Positions 18,273 to 28,650 are shown, counted from the first letter of the stretch. The stretch: DNA of 64,000 bases from Elizabethkingia miricola (GCF_001675285.1 NZ_LSGQ01000001.1:434001-498000); one strand, 5' to 3'. Program-made: numbers and translations. The notes: a model not told the origin generated them from the sequence alone.

Positions 18273-19448
18273 TTATTTTTTTAGGCTATCCAATAATTTC
18301 TGAGTTTCAGCAGCATCTTCACCGGATTTTTTTGCCAGCTCAACCGACTTTTCAGCCCACAGCCTAGCATTCTTTTTGTCTCCAACTTTATTATATAGAT
18401 TAGCTAAAGTATCAGTATTGGCATAGCTTTCATCTTTCTTCACAGATTCCTGTGCCCAAAGAATTGCTGTCTGTAAAGACTTTTTATCCTTAACATTCTC
18501 GAAGAAGTTCCATGCAGCAGAATTAAGTTCATTTGAATTGGCTTTAGAAAAATCTTTGTATTGCTCTAGTGTTAGTTTCTCATAAGTAGCAAAATCTTTA
18601 TTTTTCAATGCATAGCTAGTCTTAACTCTTACCAGCATTTTTTCTGCCTGCTCTTTTCCAAAGACCTTTTCTGTTTCTGTAAGGAAATACTCAGTATTCA
18701 AAGTTTTAGTATCCGGATTGTAAGCCTTTTTAACAATAGTATTCATTTTGATATTCTTATCTAATGCTTCATATTGCGCAGCCGGCACTATTTTTACAAT
18801 CTCTTCTTTTTTGTTTTTGAAGATTTCATATCTCGGATCTTCAGTATTCATTAATCCGGTTAAAAGCAACTGGACATCTTCTTGTGAAAAAGCTTTATCA
18901 GACTTTACTTCAAAGTATTTCTTTGTTACTTTACCCGAAAAATTAGCATCTTCATAGATAGTTAACATTGCCAGATTCTTAAGGAATTCAGGATCTGCAT
19001 CTCCTTTTTCAAATCTCGCTTTTAGTGCACCAATATTTCTTTTTGGATCTTCAGCATCTTTAGCAAACTGAATAAATGGTTTTTCTTCAACATATCCCAG
19101 TACACGATGAACAATTTCTCCGTCTCCGTTTATAAATAAATAAGTAGGATAAGCTCTTACATTATATTTCTTAGCCAATTCAACGCCTTCACCTTTCTCC
19201 ATATCCATCTTAGCATTCACAAAATGACCGTTGTAATAGTCACCAACAGACTGTAACGTGAAAATATTTTTTGCCATCAGTTTACATGGACCACACCAGC
19301 TGGCATAAGCATCCAGAAAAATAAGCTTATTTTCTTTTTTAGCCTTCGCTAACAGACTGGAAAAATTTCCTTCGTCAAATTTTATTCCGGCCTGAGAAAA
19401 AGCCAGTATCCCTAAAAACAGGAATAATGTAGAGATTAGTTTTTTCAT
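18273..19448 (-). CDS. Exported thioredoxin-like protein with helical-repeat C-terminus
   Basis: 391 residues. A signal peptide (MKKLISTLFLFLGILAFSQA) precedes a thioredoxin fold with active-site Cys52-Gly-Pro-Cys55 in YASWCGPCKLM and the cis-Pro region VRAYPTYLFINGDGE. The remaining ~240 residues are helical, with a TPR-like ending (TDTLANLYNKVGDKKNARLW). It probably works as a periplasmic disulfide oxidoreductase or a thiol-linked chaperone; partners are not visible. The gene stands alone between terminators. Confidence 0.85.
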   Translation of the reverse strand: MKKLISTLFLFLGILAFSQAGIKFDEGNFSSLLAKAKKENKLIFLDAYASWCGPCKLMAKNIFTLQSVGDYYNGHFVNAKMDMEKGEGVELAKKYNVRAYPTYLFINGDGEIVHRVLGYVEEKPFIQFAKDAEDPKRNIGALKARFEKGDADPEFLKNLAMLTIYEDANFSGKVTKKYFEVKSDKAFSQEDVQLLLTGLMNTEDPRYEIFKNKKEEIVKIVPAAQYEALDKNIKMNTIVKKAYNPDTKTLNTEYFLTETEKVFGKEQAEKMLVRVKTSYALKNKDFATYEKLTLEQYKDFSKANSNELNSAAWNFFENVKDKKSLQTAILWAQESVKKDESYANTDTLANLYNKVGDKKNARLWAEKSVELAKKSGEDAAETQKLLDSLKK

Positions 19449-19522
19449 TTTTCAATATTTCTTTTAAACATTAACAAATGTAACATACATCTCCGACATT
19501 ATCCCTATCTGAAACTTAAAAA

Positions 19523-21841
19523 TTAAACTATTGCAGCAAATTCCTTTTGCATTTCTTTCGCTGCATTAACCATTTCAATCAACGCTTTTTCAGTTTCATC
19601 CCAACCTCTGGTTTTTAAACCACAATCCGGATTAACCCAAAGCTGACTGGAAGGAATAACTTTAGCTGCCTTTTCCAGAAGTTTTACCATTTCTTCTTTC
19701 GATGGCACACGTGGTGCATGAATATCGTAAACACCAGGTCCTATATCATTCGGATATTTAAAATCCGCAAAGGCATCCAGTAATTCCATCTGAGAACGTG
19801 AACATTCTATCGTAATTACATCTGCATCCATATCCGCAATATGATTGATAATATCGTTGAATTCAGAATAACACATGTGGGTATGAATTTGTGTATCATC
19901 TTTTACAGAAGAAGCCGAAATACGGAATGCCAGAACAGCCCATTTCAGATATTCTGCAGCATCTTTCTTTCTTAATGGTAATCCTTCTCTTATTGCAGGC
20001 TCGTCAATCTGAATAATTCTGATTCCTGCTTTTTCCAGATCCAGCACCTCATCACGGATAGCCAATGCAATCTGATTCGCGGTATCTTTACGTGATTGGT
20101 CATTTCTAACAAAACTCCATTGTAATATAGTTACCGGACCTGTAAGCATTCCTTTTACCCATTTGGAGGTTAAAGATTGTGCATATTGTGACCAGAATAC
20201 CGTTAAAGGCTCCGGACGCGAAACATCACCATAAATTACCGGTGGTTTTACACAACGGCTTCCATAGCTCTGTACCCATCCGTTTTCAGTAAAAGCAAAA
20301 CCTTTCAGCTGCTCTCCGAAATACTCCACCATGTCATTTCTTTCAAACTCTCCGTGTACCAATACATCGATACCGATTTTCTCCTGACGCTGGATGGTAT
20401 TTTTTGTTTCTTCTTTCAGCAAATCTGTATAACGTTCTGCTGATATTTCACCTTTCTTAAACTGTGCTCTCCAACTTCTCACTTCTTTTGTCTGTGGGAA
20501 AGAACCAATAGTTGTAGTTGGGAATAAAGGCAGTTTTAATATTTCCTGCTGTTGTACTTTACGTTGTGCAAAGACAGATTCACGAGATACCGGTACAGCA
20601 TCCAGTGCATTCATCTGCTGTTGTACTTTTGCATCATGAATCAGTGTCGAAATTCTTTTATTTTCTATAGCTTTTTTATTCTCTCCGAAAGCAACCAGAC
20701 TTTCAGCAGAAGGATTTTCTGAAGACAGATCTCTTAATAGCGCAACTTCTTTTATTTTCTGCTTGGCATAAGCCATCCATTGTTTTATTTCTGCCGGTAA
20801 GCTTTCTTCTTTTGTTTCCAGATCCAAATCATATGGCACATGCAACAATGAACTGGACGGTGCAATCAGTATACGTTCCTCCCCTAGTTGCTCTTTTGCT
20901 TTTCTGATTAGTTGAAGTGAACTTTCAAAATCATTCTTCCAGATATTTCTTCCGTCCACAACCCCCAGGGAAAGTTTCAGATTCTCCGGTATAGCCGCTA
21001 ATATATTTTCTAACTGCTCAGGCTTTCTCACCAAATCCACATGCAGTGTATCTACAGGTAAGGACAATGCTAAAGGCAGATTGTCTTCCAGGCCTTCAAA
21101 ATAAGTAGCCAGGATAATTTTCAGGTTCGGAAGTTCTTTCTGAATTTTAGCATATACAGCAGTATAGGCTTCTTTTGCTTTATCTGTAAGATCCAGCGCT
21201 AAGAAAGGTTCATCGATTTGTATATATTCTGCTCCATGAGACTGTAAAGATTTCAGTATTTCAAGATATACCGGCAACAGATTATCAATGAGGTCCAATT
21301 TTTCAAAACCTTCTTCTTTTTCTTTCCCTAATAATAAATAAGAAACCGGTCCTAATATTACAGGCTTAGCATTTATTCCTATCTGCTTGGCACCTATAAA
21401 CTCATTGATAATCTTGTTGGAGAATAATTTAAAACTCTGTCCTTTGCTGAACTCCGGCACAATATAATGATAGTTGGTATCAAACCATTTTGTCATCTCC
21501 ATAGCTGTGATATCCAGACCATCTTTCTGGTAACCACGTGCCATTGCAAAATAAAGATCCAGCTCGTTGTTTGCCTTATTCAGGATTACATCGTGGTAAC
21601 GCTGCGGAATAGCTCCCAAGGTAAGCGTCATATCCAATACATGATCGTAAAACGAAAAATCGTTAACCGGAATAAGGTCTATACCTGCTTCCTGTTGTAA
21701 TTTCAGGTTTTCATTGATAATTCTGCGGCTTACATCCAGTAATTCTTTCTGAATAATCTTTCCGGACCAATACTGTTCACAGGCTTTTTTCAGCTCTCGC
21801 TTTTTCCCGATACGCGGGTAACCCAGGTTGTGTGTTTGCAT
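19523..21841 (-). CDS. metE: Cobalamin-independent methionine synthase
   Basis: 772 residues, the full length of MetE. It transfers the methyl group of 5-methyltetrahydrofolate (polyglutamate) to homocysteine. The N-terminal half begins TLGYPRIGKKRELKKA-like (NLGYPRIGKKRELKKACEQYW in parts). The C-terminal catalytic half has the zinc ligands in HTHMCYSEF, ECSRS and NPDCGLKTRGW, and the homocysteine segment TTIGSFPQT. The 5' leader contains a cobalamin riboswitch, so expression should fall when B12 is plentiful and a B12-dependent MetH can be used. Confidence 0.96.
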   Translation of the reverse strand: MQTHNLGYPRIGKKRELKKACEQYWSGKIIQKELLDVSRRIINENLKLQQEAGIDLIPVNDFSFYDHVLDMTLTLGAIPQRYHDVILNKANNELDLYFAMARGYQKDGLDITAMEMTKWFDTNYHYIVPEFSKGQSFKLFSNKIINEFIGAKQIGINAKPVILGPVSYLLLGKEKEEGFEKLDLIDNLLPVYLEILKSLQSHGAEYIQIDEPFLALDLTDKAKEAYTAVYAKIQKELPNLKIILATYFEGLEDNLPLALSLPVDTLHVDLVRKPEQLENILAAIPENLKLSLGVVDGRNIWKNDFESSLQLIRKAKEQLGEERILIAPSSSLLHVPYDLDLETKEESLPAEIKQWMAYAKQKIKEVALLRDLSSENPSAESLVAFGENKKAIENKRISTLIHDAKVQQQMNALDAVPVSRESVFAQRKVQQQEILKLPLFPTTTIGSFPQTKEVRSWRAQFKKGEISAERYTDLLKEETKNTIQRQEKIGIDVLVHGEFERNDMVEYFGEQLKGFAFTENGWVQSYGSRCVKPPVIYGDVSRPEPLTVFWSQYAQSLTSKWVKGMLTGPVTILQWSFVRNDQSRKDTANQIALAIRDEVLDLEKAGIRIIQIDEPAIREGLPLRKKDAAEYLKWAVLAFRISASSVKDDTQIHTHMCYSEFNDIINHIADMDADVITIECSRSQMELLDAFADFKYPNDIGPGVYDIHAPRVPSKEEMVKLLEKAAKVIPSSQLWVNPDCGLKTRGWDETEKALIEMVNAAKEMQKEFAAIV

Positions 21842-21974
21842 TTTATTATATTTTATTAGTTATCTCCTGTATTTACAGCCAGACAACTCTCACACGCCCA
21901 TAGGCCGTAAGCAGCAGTATAAGTCCATTGCCTGCGGATAATCCACAAACTAAAGTACTGTAAGACCACAACTC

Positions 21975-22160
21975 CAAATCGCGAGAGTAGTTGCCTGTTC
22001 AGAAATTGGCAGGTCTCCTGACTTATACCATTTTATCCTCCTTCCCGTATACACAGTGGATCGTGGATAAAACTTTGTAAGGTATTCACAGTTGCGCGAC
22101 AGCTCATGATTTTCACATGATTCCCTTTTCATTTACTATTAAGTAAAACCAGTTTATACA
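21975..22160 (-). promoter_or_regulatory. Cobalamin (B12) riboswitch upstream of metE
   Basis: On the minus strand the leader contains, in order, a TTAATAG..GGGAA segment (about 22155-22130), a GTGAAAATCAT.. arm, the core AGCTGTCGCGCAACTGT (consensus GCYGyCCCGCAACTGT) and the B12 box GTCAGGAGACCTGCC (22022-22008). These are the conserved blocks of the cobalamin riboswitch. The remaining leader down to metE (about 130 bases) has alternative pairings such as ACTCTC with GAGAGT, a possible expression platform. Confidence 0.92.
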
Positions 22161-22310
22161 GATCTATTTTTATTTTCCACAAAGTTAGTTTAGCCAATTT
22201 ATATTCCATAACAACAGGTTAAATTCAGTATAATAAATTACAAATATAATTTATACAGAATATTATTCTTTCAATAGTAAAATATTGTACCTTTAACCAA
22301 AAATTATTCT

Positions 22311-22790
22311 ATGCTTCAACTGGATGATATTGATTTACGTCTGCTGAAAATCCTTCATAATGACTCGAAACTTACCGTAAAAGAACTGGCAGCACAGGTG
22401 AACCTGTCACCTTCTCCGGTTTTTGAAAGAATCAGACGAATGGAAAAAGAAGGATATATCAAGAAGTATATTGCTATTCTGGATGCCGAAAAACTGAATC
22501 AGGGACTGATTGTTTTTTGTAATATCCGCCTGAAGCAGCACGACCGTAACATTGGTCATACTTTTGTCGATGATATTCACAATATTGACGAAGTGGTGGA
22601 ATGTTATAATGTTTCCGGTGATTATGATTTTCTGCTAAAAGTTCATGCCCGGGATATGAAGCATTATCAAGATTTTGTTTTCAACAAACTGGGATCACTT
22701 ACCAGTATCGGAAACACACATAGTACTTTTGTGATGGCTGAAGTAAAGAATACGTATGGCGTACAGCCTTTTGAAGGTAGAGGGTTATAA
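22311..22790 (+). CDS. Lrp/AsnC-family transcriptional regulator
   Basis: 159 residues. The N-terminal winged HTH (LDDIDLRLLKILHNDSKLTV.. then SPSPVFERIRRMEKEGYIKKY) and the C-terminal RAM/ACT ligand-binding domain (GDYDFLLKVHARDMKHYQDFV) are both complete. The family senses amino acids and controls their metabolism. It is divergent from metE, so control of metE or another amino-acid gene is plausible but unproven. The C-terminus is followed by a long repeat-rich region without genes. Confidence 0.92.
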   Translation: MLQLDDIDLRLLKILHNDSKLTVKELAAQVNLSPSPVFERIRRMEKEGYIKKYIAILDAEKLNQGLIVFCNIRLKQHDRNIGHTFVDDIHNIDEVVECYNVSGDYDFLLKVHARDMKHYQDFVFNKLGSLTSIGNTHSTFVMAEVKNTYGVQPFEGRGL

Positions 22791-22798
22791 GTTTATTT

Positions 22799-23740
22799 AA
22801 CCACAAAAGGCACAAAAGTAATGTCGATATGCCACTATTTATAGGACACAAAAATTTCATCTGAAGGTAAAATTATTTTCATCATTCAGATATTAAGGCA
22901 GTTAAGTTTTTAGTGGTCATTGCTAAGCGTTAGCAGCTTTGCGCTCCTCTAAAACAGTATAACAAGAAATAAAACCTTGCGTTTAGAAAAGTTTATAAAC
23001 ACAAAGGCACAAAAGTGATGTCGATATAACACTACTTTTAAGGCACAGGAAAATCAAAGATTTTCAAATATTCAAAATAGATACTCTGAGTCGTAACCGA
23101 AAATCTCACTAACCTGATAAAATATTGCGAAGCAATTCGTGTCTTAAAAATATAACATGCATAAACCTGTTTTGCGCCTTAGTGTTAAAAATAAATTCCT
23201 TGGCGAATTTGCGATTAATGCTAAACTATCTTAATTTCTTAATGTTTAAAAAGAGTTCTCGATACAAAATTATTCTCCACTTCACTACAAACAATTTCAC
23301 TCGAACTGACGGCCTATATTTCAAAGAGAGATACGTCACTTCGAGTGCGGAATGAAGTGACGTGTATCGAGAAGTTGGGATAAACTACAAAAGTTCATTT
23401 AATAGATTACCGTTTTTAGGTCTCAAAGATTTCACCTGAAGGTAAAATTATTTCTACCATTTAGACATTAAAGCAGTTAATTTCATTGCTAAGCGTTAGC
23501 GGCTTCGCGCTCCTTAAATAGCAGAACAACGGGTAAAACACCTTTGCGCTCTTTGCGATTTATACTAAAGCTTTATATTCTCAACCTTAACCACAAAAGA
23601 CACAAAAGTATTGTTGATATATCATTGCTTTTAGGGCACAAAGATTTCACCTGAGGGTAAAATTATTTTCACCATTTAGATATTAAGACAGTTAAGTTTT
23701 TAGTGGTCATTGCTAACACTAACAGCTAGCTAAAACACAA
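22799..23740. repeat. Cluster of dispersed intergenic repeats (first cluster)
   Basis: No gene is visible from 22791 to 24042. Unit A (CACAAAGATTTCACCTGAAG..GGTAAAATTATTTTCA, then TTGCTAAGCGTTAGC..TTTGCGCTC) occurs at about 22799-22980, 23415-23570 and 23585-23740. Unit B (GGCACAGGAAAATCAAAGAT to the TCGATACA/ACTCGAACTGACG part) covers about 23000-23308. A related inverted palindromic segment CACTTCGAGTGCGGAATGA lies at 23337-23355. The same units recur at 27.9-28.6 kb. These look like non-coding REP/BIME-like elements that spread in intergenic DNA. Confidence 0.75.
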
Positions 23741-23784
23741 GGGCACAAATCATTATACCAATAATCAGGATTTTAAAAGACCAA

Positions 23785-23815
23785 GCCTTGTCAAGGTTTA
23801 AAACCTTGACAAGGC
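23785..23815. repeat. 31-base near-perfect palindrome
   Basis: GCCTTGTCAAGGTTT at 23785-23799 is the exact complement of 23801-23815, with a single central A. It sits in the gene-free repeat zone. It could be a terminator-like or REP-like element; there is no adjacent T-run. Confidence 0.7.
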
Positions 23816-23991
23816 CATAAAGAATAAACTATTGCAAAGCAATTTCATTCCTTCAATAACGAGTAAAAAATAAAAACCACTTGTGCCTTAATGTTAAATA
23901 TAATTCCCAAACCGATTAAACACATTTACGCTTTTGCGACTAACAGTTATAACTTCATAACATATATAACCTCTATAACCTACTTATTAAA

Positions 23992-24021
23992 ACAAAAAAA
24001 GCCCCGGACATCCGAGGCTTT
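23992..24021 (-). terminator. Terminator downstream of P5C dehydrogenase
   Basis: On the minus strand a GC-rich hairpin (AGCCTCGGA..TCCGGGGCT, one mismatch) is followed by a T-run (the A7 at 23994-24000). It lies 22 bases beyond the stop of the dehydrogenase gene. Confidence 0.78.
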
Positions 24022-24042
24022 CATTATATATCTGGTTGAATA

Positions 24043-25668
24043 TTAACCTAAATAAGGATACTTGTAGTCTTTTGCCGGAACAAAAGTTTCTTTAATACTT
24101 CTTGCAGACACCCAACGAAGAAGGTTCATTTTAGATCCTGCTTTATCGTTAGTACCAGATGCACGGCTACCACCGAAAGGCTGCTGACCTACTACAGCAC
24201 CTGTTGGTTTATCGTTGATATAGAAGTTACCTGCTGCATTCTCCAATACTTTGTAAGCTTCATTAATAGCATAACGATCCTGAGAGAAGATAGAACCTGT
24301 TAATGCATATGGAGAAGTGCTGTCTACTAATTCAAGTGTTTCAGCCCATTTTTTATCTTCGTATACATAAATTGTTAAGATTGGTCCGAAGATCTCCTGC
24401 TCGATACTTTCATAGTGAGGGTTTGTAGTTTCGATAACAGTTGGGTGTACAAAGTAACCTTTCTTATCATCGCACTTACCACCGATAACTACCTCAGCAT
24501 CTTTAGCTTTCTCAGCTCTGTCGATGTAACCTTTACATTTATCGAAAGAATTTCTGTCGATTACTGCATTTACAAAGTTAGATGGATCTTCAGTTGTACC
24601 TACTTTAATAGTCTTCATTTGTTTTTCCATTACCTTCTTCACATCTTTCCAGATAGATTTAGGAACGTAAGCTCTTGAAGCTGCAGAACATTTCTGTCCC
24701 TGGTATTCGTAAGCACCACGTACCAATGCTGTAGCCAAAGCATCAACATCAGCAGAAGGGTGAGCCATTACAAAATCTTTACCACCAGTTTCACCAACAA
24801 TTCTTGGGTAAGATTTATAGTTGTGGATATTGTCACCAATCATTTTCCACATTCCCTGGAATACTTTTGTAGAACCTGTGAAGTGAAGACCAGCAAAATC
24901 AGGGTGAGCCAATACTCTCTCCGCTGTTTCTTTACCATCAGTGAAGATCATGTTGATTACACCGTCCGGTACCCCCGCTTCTTTGAATACTTCCATAATA
25001 ACGTGTGCAGAGTAAGCCTGCTTATCAGATGGCTTCCATACCACAACGTTACCCATTAATGCCATACAAGATGGTAAGTTAGCAGAAATAGCTGTAAAGT
25101 TGAATGGTGTTACTGCAAAACAGAAACCTTCTAATGGTCTGTATTCAGCTCTGTTCCAGATTCCTGCATCAGATACCGGCTGCTCAGCATAAAGCTCAGT
25201 CATGAACTCTACATTGAAACGTAAAAAGTCAATTAATTCACAAGCTGCATCAATCTCAGCCTGATGAACATTCTTAGACTGTCCGATCATAGTTGCTGCA
25301 TTGATTCTATCTCTGTAAGGTCCAGCAATAAGGTCTGCTGCCTTCAAAAAGATCGCTGCTCTTTGCTCCCATCCAAGGTCATTCCATTGTTTTTTAGCTG
25401 CCAATGCTGCTTTAATAGCCTCATCAACATGCTTCATAGTTCCCTGGTGATAAAAGCCTACAGTATGTTTGTGGTCATGTGGCGGATGGATAGTTACTTT
25501 CTCTTTTGTCGTAACGTTCTTTCCACCGATAACCATTGGTATTTCCAGTTCTTCAGCATACATTTTCTTGTATGTAGCGATCAGGCTTTTTACTTCTTCA
25601 GAGCCTGGAGCGTAAGTTTTTACCGGTTCGTTTTGTGCAAAAGGCACTTGCGAAATTGCTTTTGACAT
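24043..25668 (-). CDS. pruA: Delta-1-pyrroline-5-carboxylate dehydrogenase
   Basis: 541 residues, the length of stand-alone P5C dehydrogenases (EC 1.2.1.88). It oxidises glutamate-gamma-semialdehyde to glutamate with NAD+, the second step of proline breakdown. The catalytic Cys is near residue 327 in YQGQKCSAASRAYVP and the general base Glu near 293 in VGETGGKDF; HFTGSTKVF is the NAD-binding loop and the C-terminal QQPFGGSRASGTNDKAG is typical. No proline dehydrogenase gene is adjacent. The 377 bases upstream (to 26045) hold no gene. Confidence 0.95.
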   Translation of the reverse strand: MSKAISQVPFAQNEPVKTYAPGSEEVKSLIATYKKMYAEELEIPMVIGGKNVTTKEKVTIHPPHDHKHTVGFYHQGTMKHVDEAIKAALAAKKQWNDLGWEQRAAIFLKAADLIAGPYRDRINAATMIGQSKNVHQAEIDAACELIDFLRFNVEFMTELYAEQPVSDAGIWNRAEYRPLEGFCFAVTPFNFTAISANLPSCMALMGNVVVWKPSDKQAYSAHVIMEVFKEAGVPDGVINMIFTDGKETAERVLAHPDFAGLHFTGSTKVFQGMWKMIGDNIHNYKSYPRIVGETGGKDFVMAHPSADVDALATALVRGAYEYQGQKCSAASRAYVPKSIWKDVKKVMEKQMKTIKVGTTEDPSNFVNAVIDRNSFDKCKGYIDRAEKAKDAEVVIGGKCDDKKGYFVHPTVIETTNPHYESIEQEIFGPILTIYVYEDKKWAETLELVDSTSPYALTGSIFSQDRYAINEAYKVLENAAGNFYINDKPTGAVVGQQPFGGSRASGTNDKAGSKMNLLRWVSARSIKETFVPAKDYKYPYLG

Positions 25669-26045
25669 AATTTTTTAGATTTATTCTCACAAATTTACGA
25701 CATAAAAGCCACTTTTTAAAATATCTCAGATAAAATATCTATTCCGCCCTGCAGACTAAAAACGACAAAAATTATACTCCGAGAGCCATTAAAATATTAC
25801 AAAATTCGGTGATAATACATATCTACAATCTAAATTATAAACATAAACTACCCAGAGTATTATTTTTTAAACACTTTAGACACATGAGATTTATACCTTC
25901 AGTTATATAAAGCTAAAATCCGTCTTTACTGAACATGGTGATTTGGGTTACTTAAAAAATAATTATTGTTAAATTTTATCCCTTTCTATTCACTGTTATA
26001 CTTTCGTAATTTCGTAACTTCACCCCGCAAAATTCAATCTTAGTT
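25669..26045. other. Gene-free divergent promoter region
   Basis: 377 AT-rich bases between the divergent P5C dehydrogenase and aminopeptidase genes. No open frame of note, RNA or strong hairpin is seen. It presumably holds both promoters; TATACTTTCG at about 25998-26007 is a possible but imperfect -7 region for the aminopeptidase. Confidence 0.5.
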
Positions 26046-27815
26046 ATGACTTCAAAAGAAAAAATTGCAGCATTGCGTAGTGCCATGCATAACAATAATA
26101 TAGATGCTTTCATTGTCTATTCAGCAGACCCGCATATGAGTGAATATTTACCTCAGGAATGGCAGGAAAGATCATGGCTTTCAGGATTTACTGGTTCCGC
26201 AGGATTTGTGGTTATCACTAAAGATAAAGCCGGATTATGGACAGACGGAAGATACTTTACGCAGGCTCCTATTGAGTTGGAAGGTTCGGGTATCGATTTA
26301 TTCAAAGATGGTATCGAAGGAACACCAAACTATATCGACTGGATTATTTCTGAAATTCCTGCAGGTGGTAAAGTAGCAGTAAATGCACTGGCTACTTCTC
26401 ACAGCAACTGGGAAGCTTTGGATTCAAAATTCAGCGCTAAAAATATCAGTCTTACAGATTTGCCTTTACTAAAAGAAATCTGGACAGATCGTGGTACTGC
26501 AGCCAAAAACCCTATCTATGTACATCCGGTAGAAAGAGCCGGACAGTCAGTTCAAGATAAGATTGCGGCTATCCGCCAGAAGATGGAAGATCAGCATGCC
26601 GATGTACATATTATTTCCAGTCTGGATGATGTAGCATGGACACTGAACCTCAGAGGAAGCGACGTACAGTCTAATCCTGTATTCTTAGGTTATATTGTAT
26701 TGTCTAAAAACGATGCTATCCTTTTCACTGATCTTGAAAAACTGGATACCGACGCGCGCAAACAAATGGATGAGGCTGGTGTGAAGATGATGCCTTACGA
26801 TGAATTTTTCAATCACCTGAAACAAATTAAACAACAAAATATTCTTGTTTCCCCAAACAGCAATCAGTCAGTTTTCGATACACTGAAAGATGCTAACACT
26901 TTTATTAAAGCTGCTGTTCCTGGGAACCTGATGAAAGCTCAGAAAAATGAAGCTGAATTAAATGGTTTCCGTACCGTAATGGAAAGAGACGGTGTTGCTA
27001 TGGTAAAATTCCTGTACTGGCTAACACATCAGGCAGGCAAAGAACCTATGAATGAATACAGCATTGGTGAAAAACTAAGAAGCTTCCGCGCTGAGGGTGC
27101 AAACTTCGTAGGTGAAAGCTTCAGCAGCATTATCGGTTATAAAGGTAATGGTGCTATTATCCACTACTCAGCAAAAGCTGAAGGCAGCAAGGAAGTAACC
27201 AATGACAGTAGTATTCTTGTAGACTCTGGCGGTCAGTATCTTGAGGGAACAACTGATATTACCCGTACTTTGGCATTAGGAACTGTGACCGATGAATTCA
27301 AGAAAGACTCTACATTGGTATTGCAGGGGATGATCAGACTCTCTATGGTTAAGTTTCCGAAAGGAACCAGGGGTGTACAGCTGGATGCTTTTGCAAGATT
27401 ACCGTTATGGATGGCAGGTAAAGATTACAATCACGGAACCGGACATGGTGTCGGAAGTTTCATGAATGTTCATGAAGGTCCACAAAGTATCCGTAAAGAC
27501 CTTAATCCTCAGGAATTGCTTCCGGGAATGGTGCTATCTAACGAACCTGGGTATTATGTGGTGGATCAGTATGGTATTCGTCATGAGAATCTTATTGCAG
27601 TAAGAGAAGCTGAAACAACAGAGTGGAATACTTTCTATGAATTTGAGACGTTAACTTTATGTCCGTTCTTTAAAGATACTATTGTAAAGGATATTCTTTC
27701 TGCAGATGAAATTCAGTGGCTGAACAGCTACCATAAAACTTGTGAAGAAAAATTGGCTCCTCATCTTGAAGGAGATGTTAAAAACTGGTTCCTGGAATTA
27801 GTAAGTCCATTATAG
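26046..27815 (+). CDS. Xaa-Pro aminopeptidase (M24 family)
   Basis: 589 residues with the three-domain form of eukaryote-like aminopeptidase P: two creatinase-like N-terminal domains (about 1-300) and a C-terminal pita-bread metallopeptidase domain. Metal ligands are visible in VDSGGQYLEGTTDITRT (two Asp), HGTGHGVGSFMNVHEGP (His), NEPGYY (Glu) and RHENL (Glu). It removes N-terminal residues that precede proline. No signal peptide, so cytoplasmic. Released proline peptides could feed the P5C dehydrogenase encoded divergently; that link is inference. Confidence 0.93.
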   Translation: MTSKEKIAALRSAMHNNNIDAFIVYSADPHMSEYLPQEWQERSWLSGFTGSAGFVVITKDKAGLWTDGRYFTQAPIELEGSGIDLFKDGIEGTPNYIDWIISEIPAGGKVAVNALATSHSNWEALDSKFSAKNISLTDLPLLKEIWTDRGTAAKNPIYVHPVERAGQSVQDKIAAIRQKMEDQHADVHIISSLDDVAWTLNLRGSDVQSNPVFLGYIVLSKNDAILFTDLEKLDTDARKQMDEAGVKMMPYDEFFNHLKQIKQQNILVSPNSNQSVFDTLKDANTFIKAAVPGNLMKAQKNEAELNGFRTVMERDGVAMVKFLYWLTHQAGKEPMNEYSIGEKLRSFRAEGANFVGESFSSIIGYKGNGAIIHYSAKAEGSKEVTNDSSILVDSGGQYLEGTTDITRTLALGTVTDEFKKDSTLVLQGMIRLSMVKFPKGTRGVQLDAFARLPLWMAGKDYNHGTGHGVGSFMNVHEGPQSIRKDLNPQELLPGMVLSNEPGYYVVDQYGIRHENLIAVREAETTEWNTFYEFETLTLCPFFKDTIVKDILSADEIQWLNSYHKTCEEKLAPHLEGDVKNWFLELVSPL

Positions 27816-27889
27816 TCAATAGGACTTTTCAACAATATCAAAATCTCGTAGCCTGGCTATGAGATTTTTTGTTTTGTCAATACCATAAA

Positions 27890-28640
27890 AAGGAACGATA
27901 TCCGTCACTTCGAGTGAAATTCTGAAAGAATTTTGTATTGAGAAGTTGCTTAACCACAAAAGCAACATTGACATAGAAATCCTTTTAGGGCACAAAGATT
28001 TCACCTAAAGGTAAAATTATTTTCATCATTTAGATATTAAGGCTGTTAAGTTCATTGCTAAGCGTTAGCGGCTTCGCGCTCCTTAAATAGCAGTACAATG
28101 GGTAAAACATCTTTGCGCTCTTCGCGATCCATATTTTAACGAAAATAATTCCACAATTCTTAACGTCTACATTCCCTTGGCCATAAGTTTTTGTAGTGCA
28201 ACTTTAGTAATCTATGTAACTCTTCACTGTATAAAAACCTATGTATCTATGTGGTTTATATATTCCATCACTTCGAGTACGAAACGAAGTAGAACGTATC
28301 GAGAAGACAGGTCTAACCACAAAGGCACAAAAGTATTGTTGATATGTCATTGCTTTTAAGGCACAGGAAAATCAAAGATTTTCAGAGATTTAAAATAGAT
28401 ACCCTGAGCCCTAACAGAAAACCTCACTAACCTATAAAATATTGCGAAGCAATTCGTGCCTTAAAAATATAACAAGCATAAACCTGTTTTGTGCCTTCGT
28501 GTTAAAAATAAATTCCTTAATGTTTAAAAGGAGTTCTCGATACAGAATTATTCTCCGCTTCACTAATAATAATTCCACTCGAACTGACGATATGTATTTC
28601 CAAAGTAAGCCATTTACAATACCAATGAAAAAAGCCGTAA
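27890..28640. repeat. Cluster of dispersed intergenic repeats (second cluster)
   Basis: The 835 bases between the aminopeptidase and mnmE contain no gene. Unit A returns at about 27950-28135, unit B at about 28320-28588, and the palindromic CACTTCGAGT.. segment at 27905-27945 and 28265-28302. Unit B here and at 23.0-23.3 kb are direct repeats about 5.3 kb apart, so they flank the P5C dehydrogenase/aminopeptidase pair. The last 60 bases before mnmE are ordinary leader. Confidence 0.75.
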
Positions 28641-28650
28641 ATTTGCACCT

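Noticed and set aside
23125-23355. 76-codon frame in the repeat cluster
   Set aside because: It lies entirely in repeat unit B, a near-copy of it also occurs at 28442-28654, and the translation has no protein-like features.
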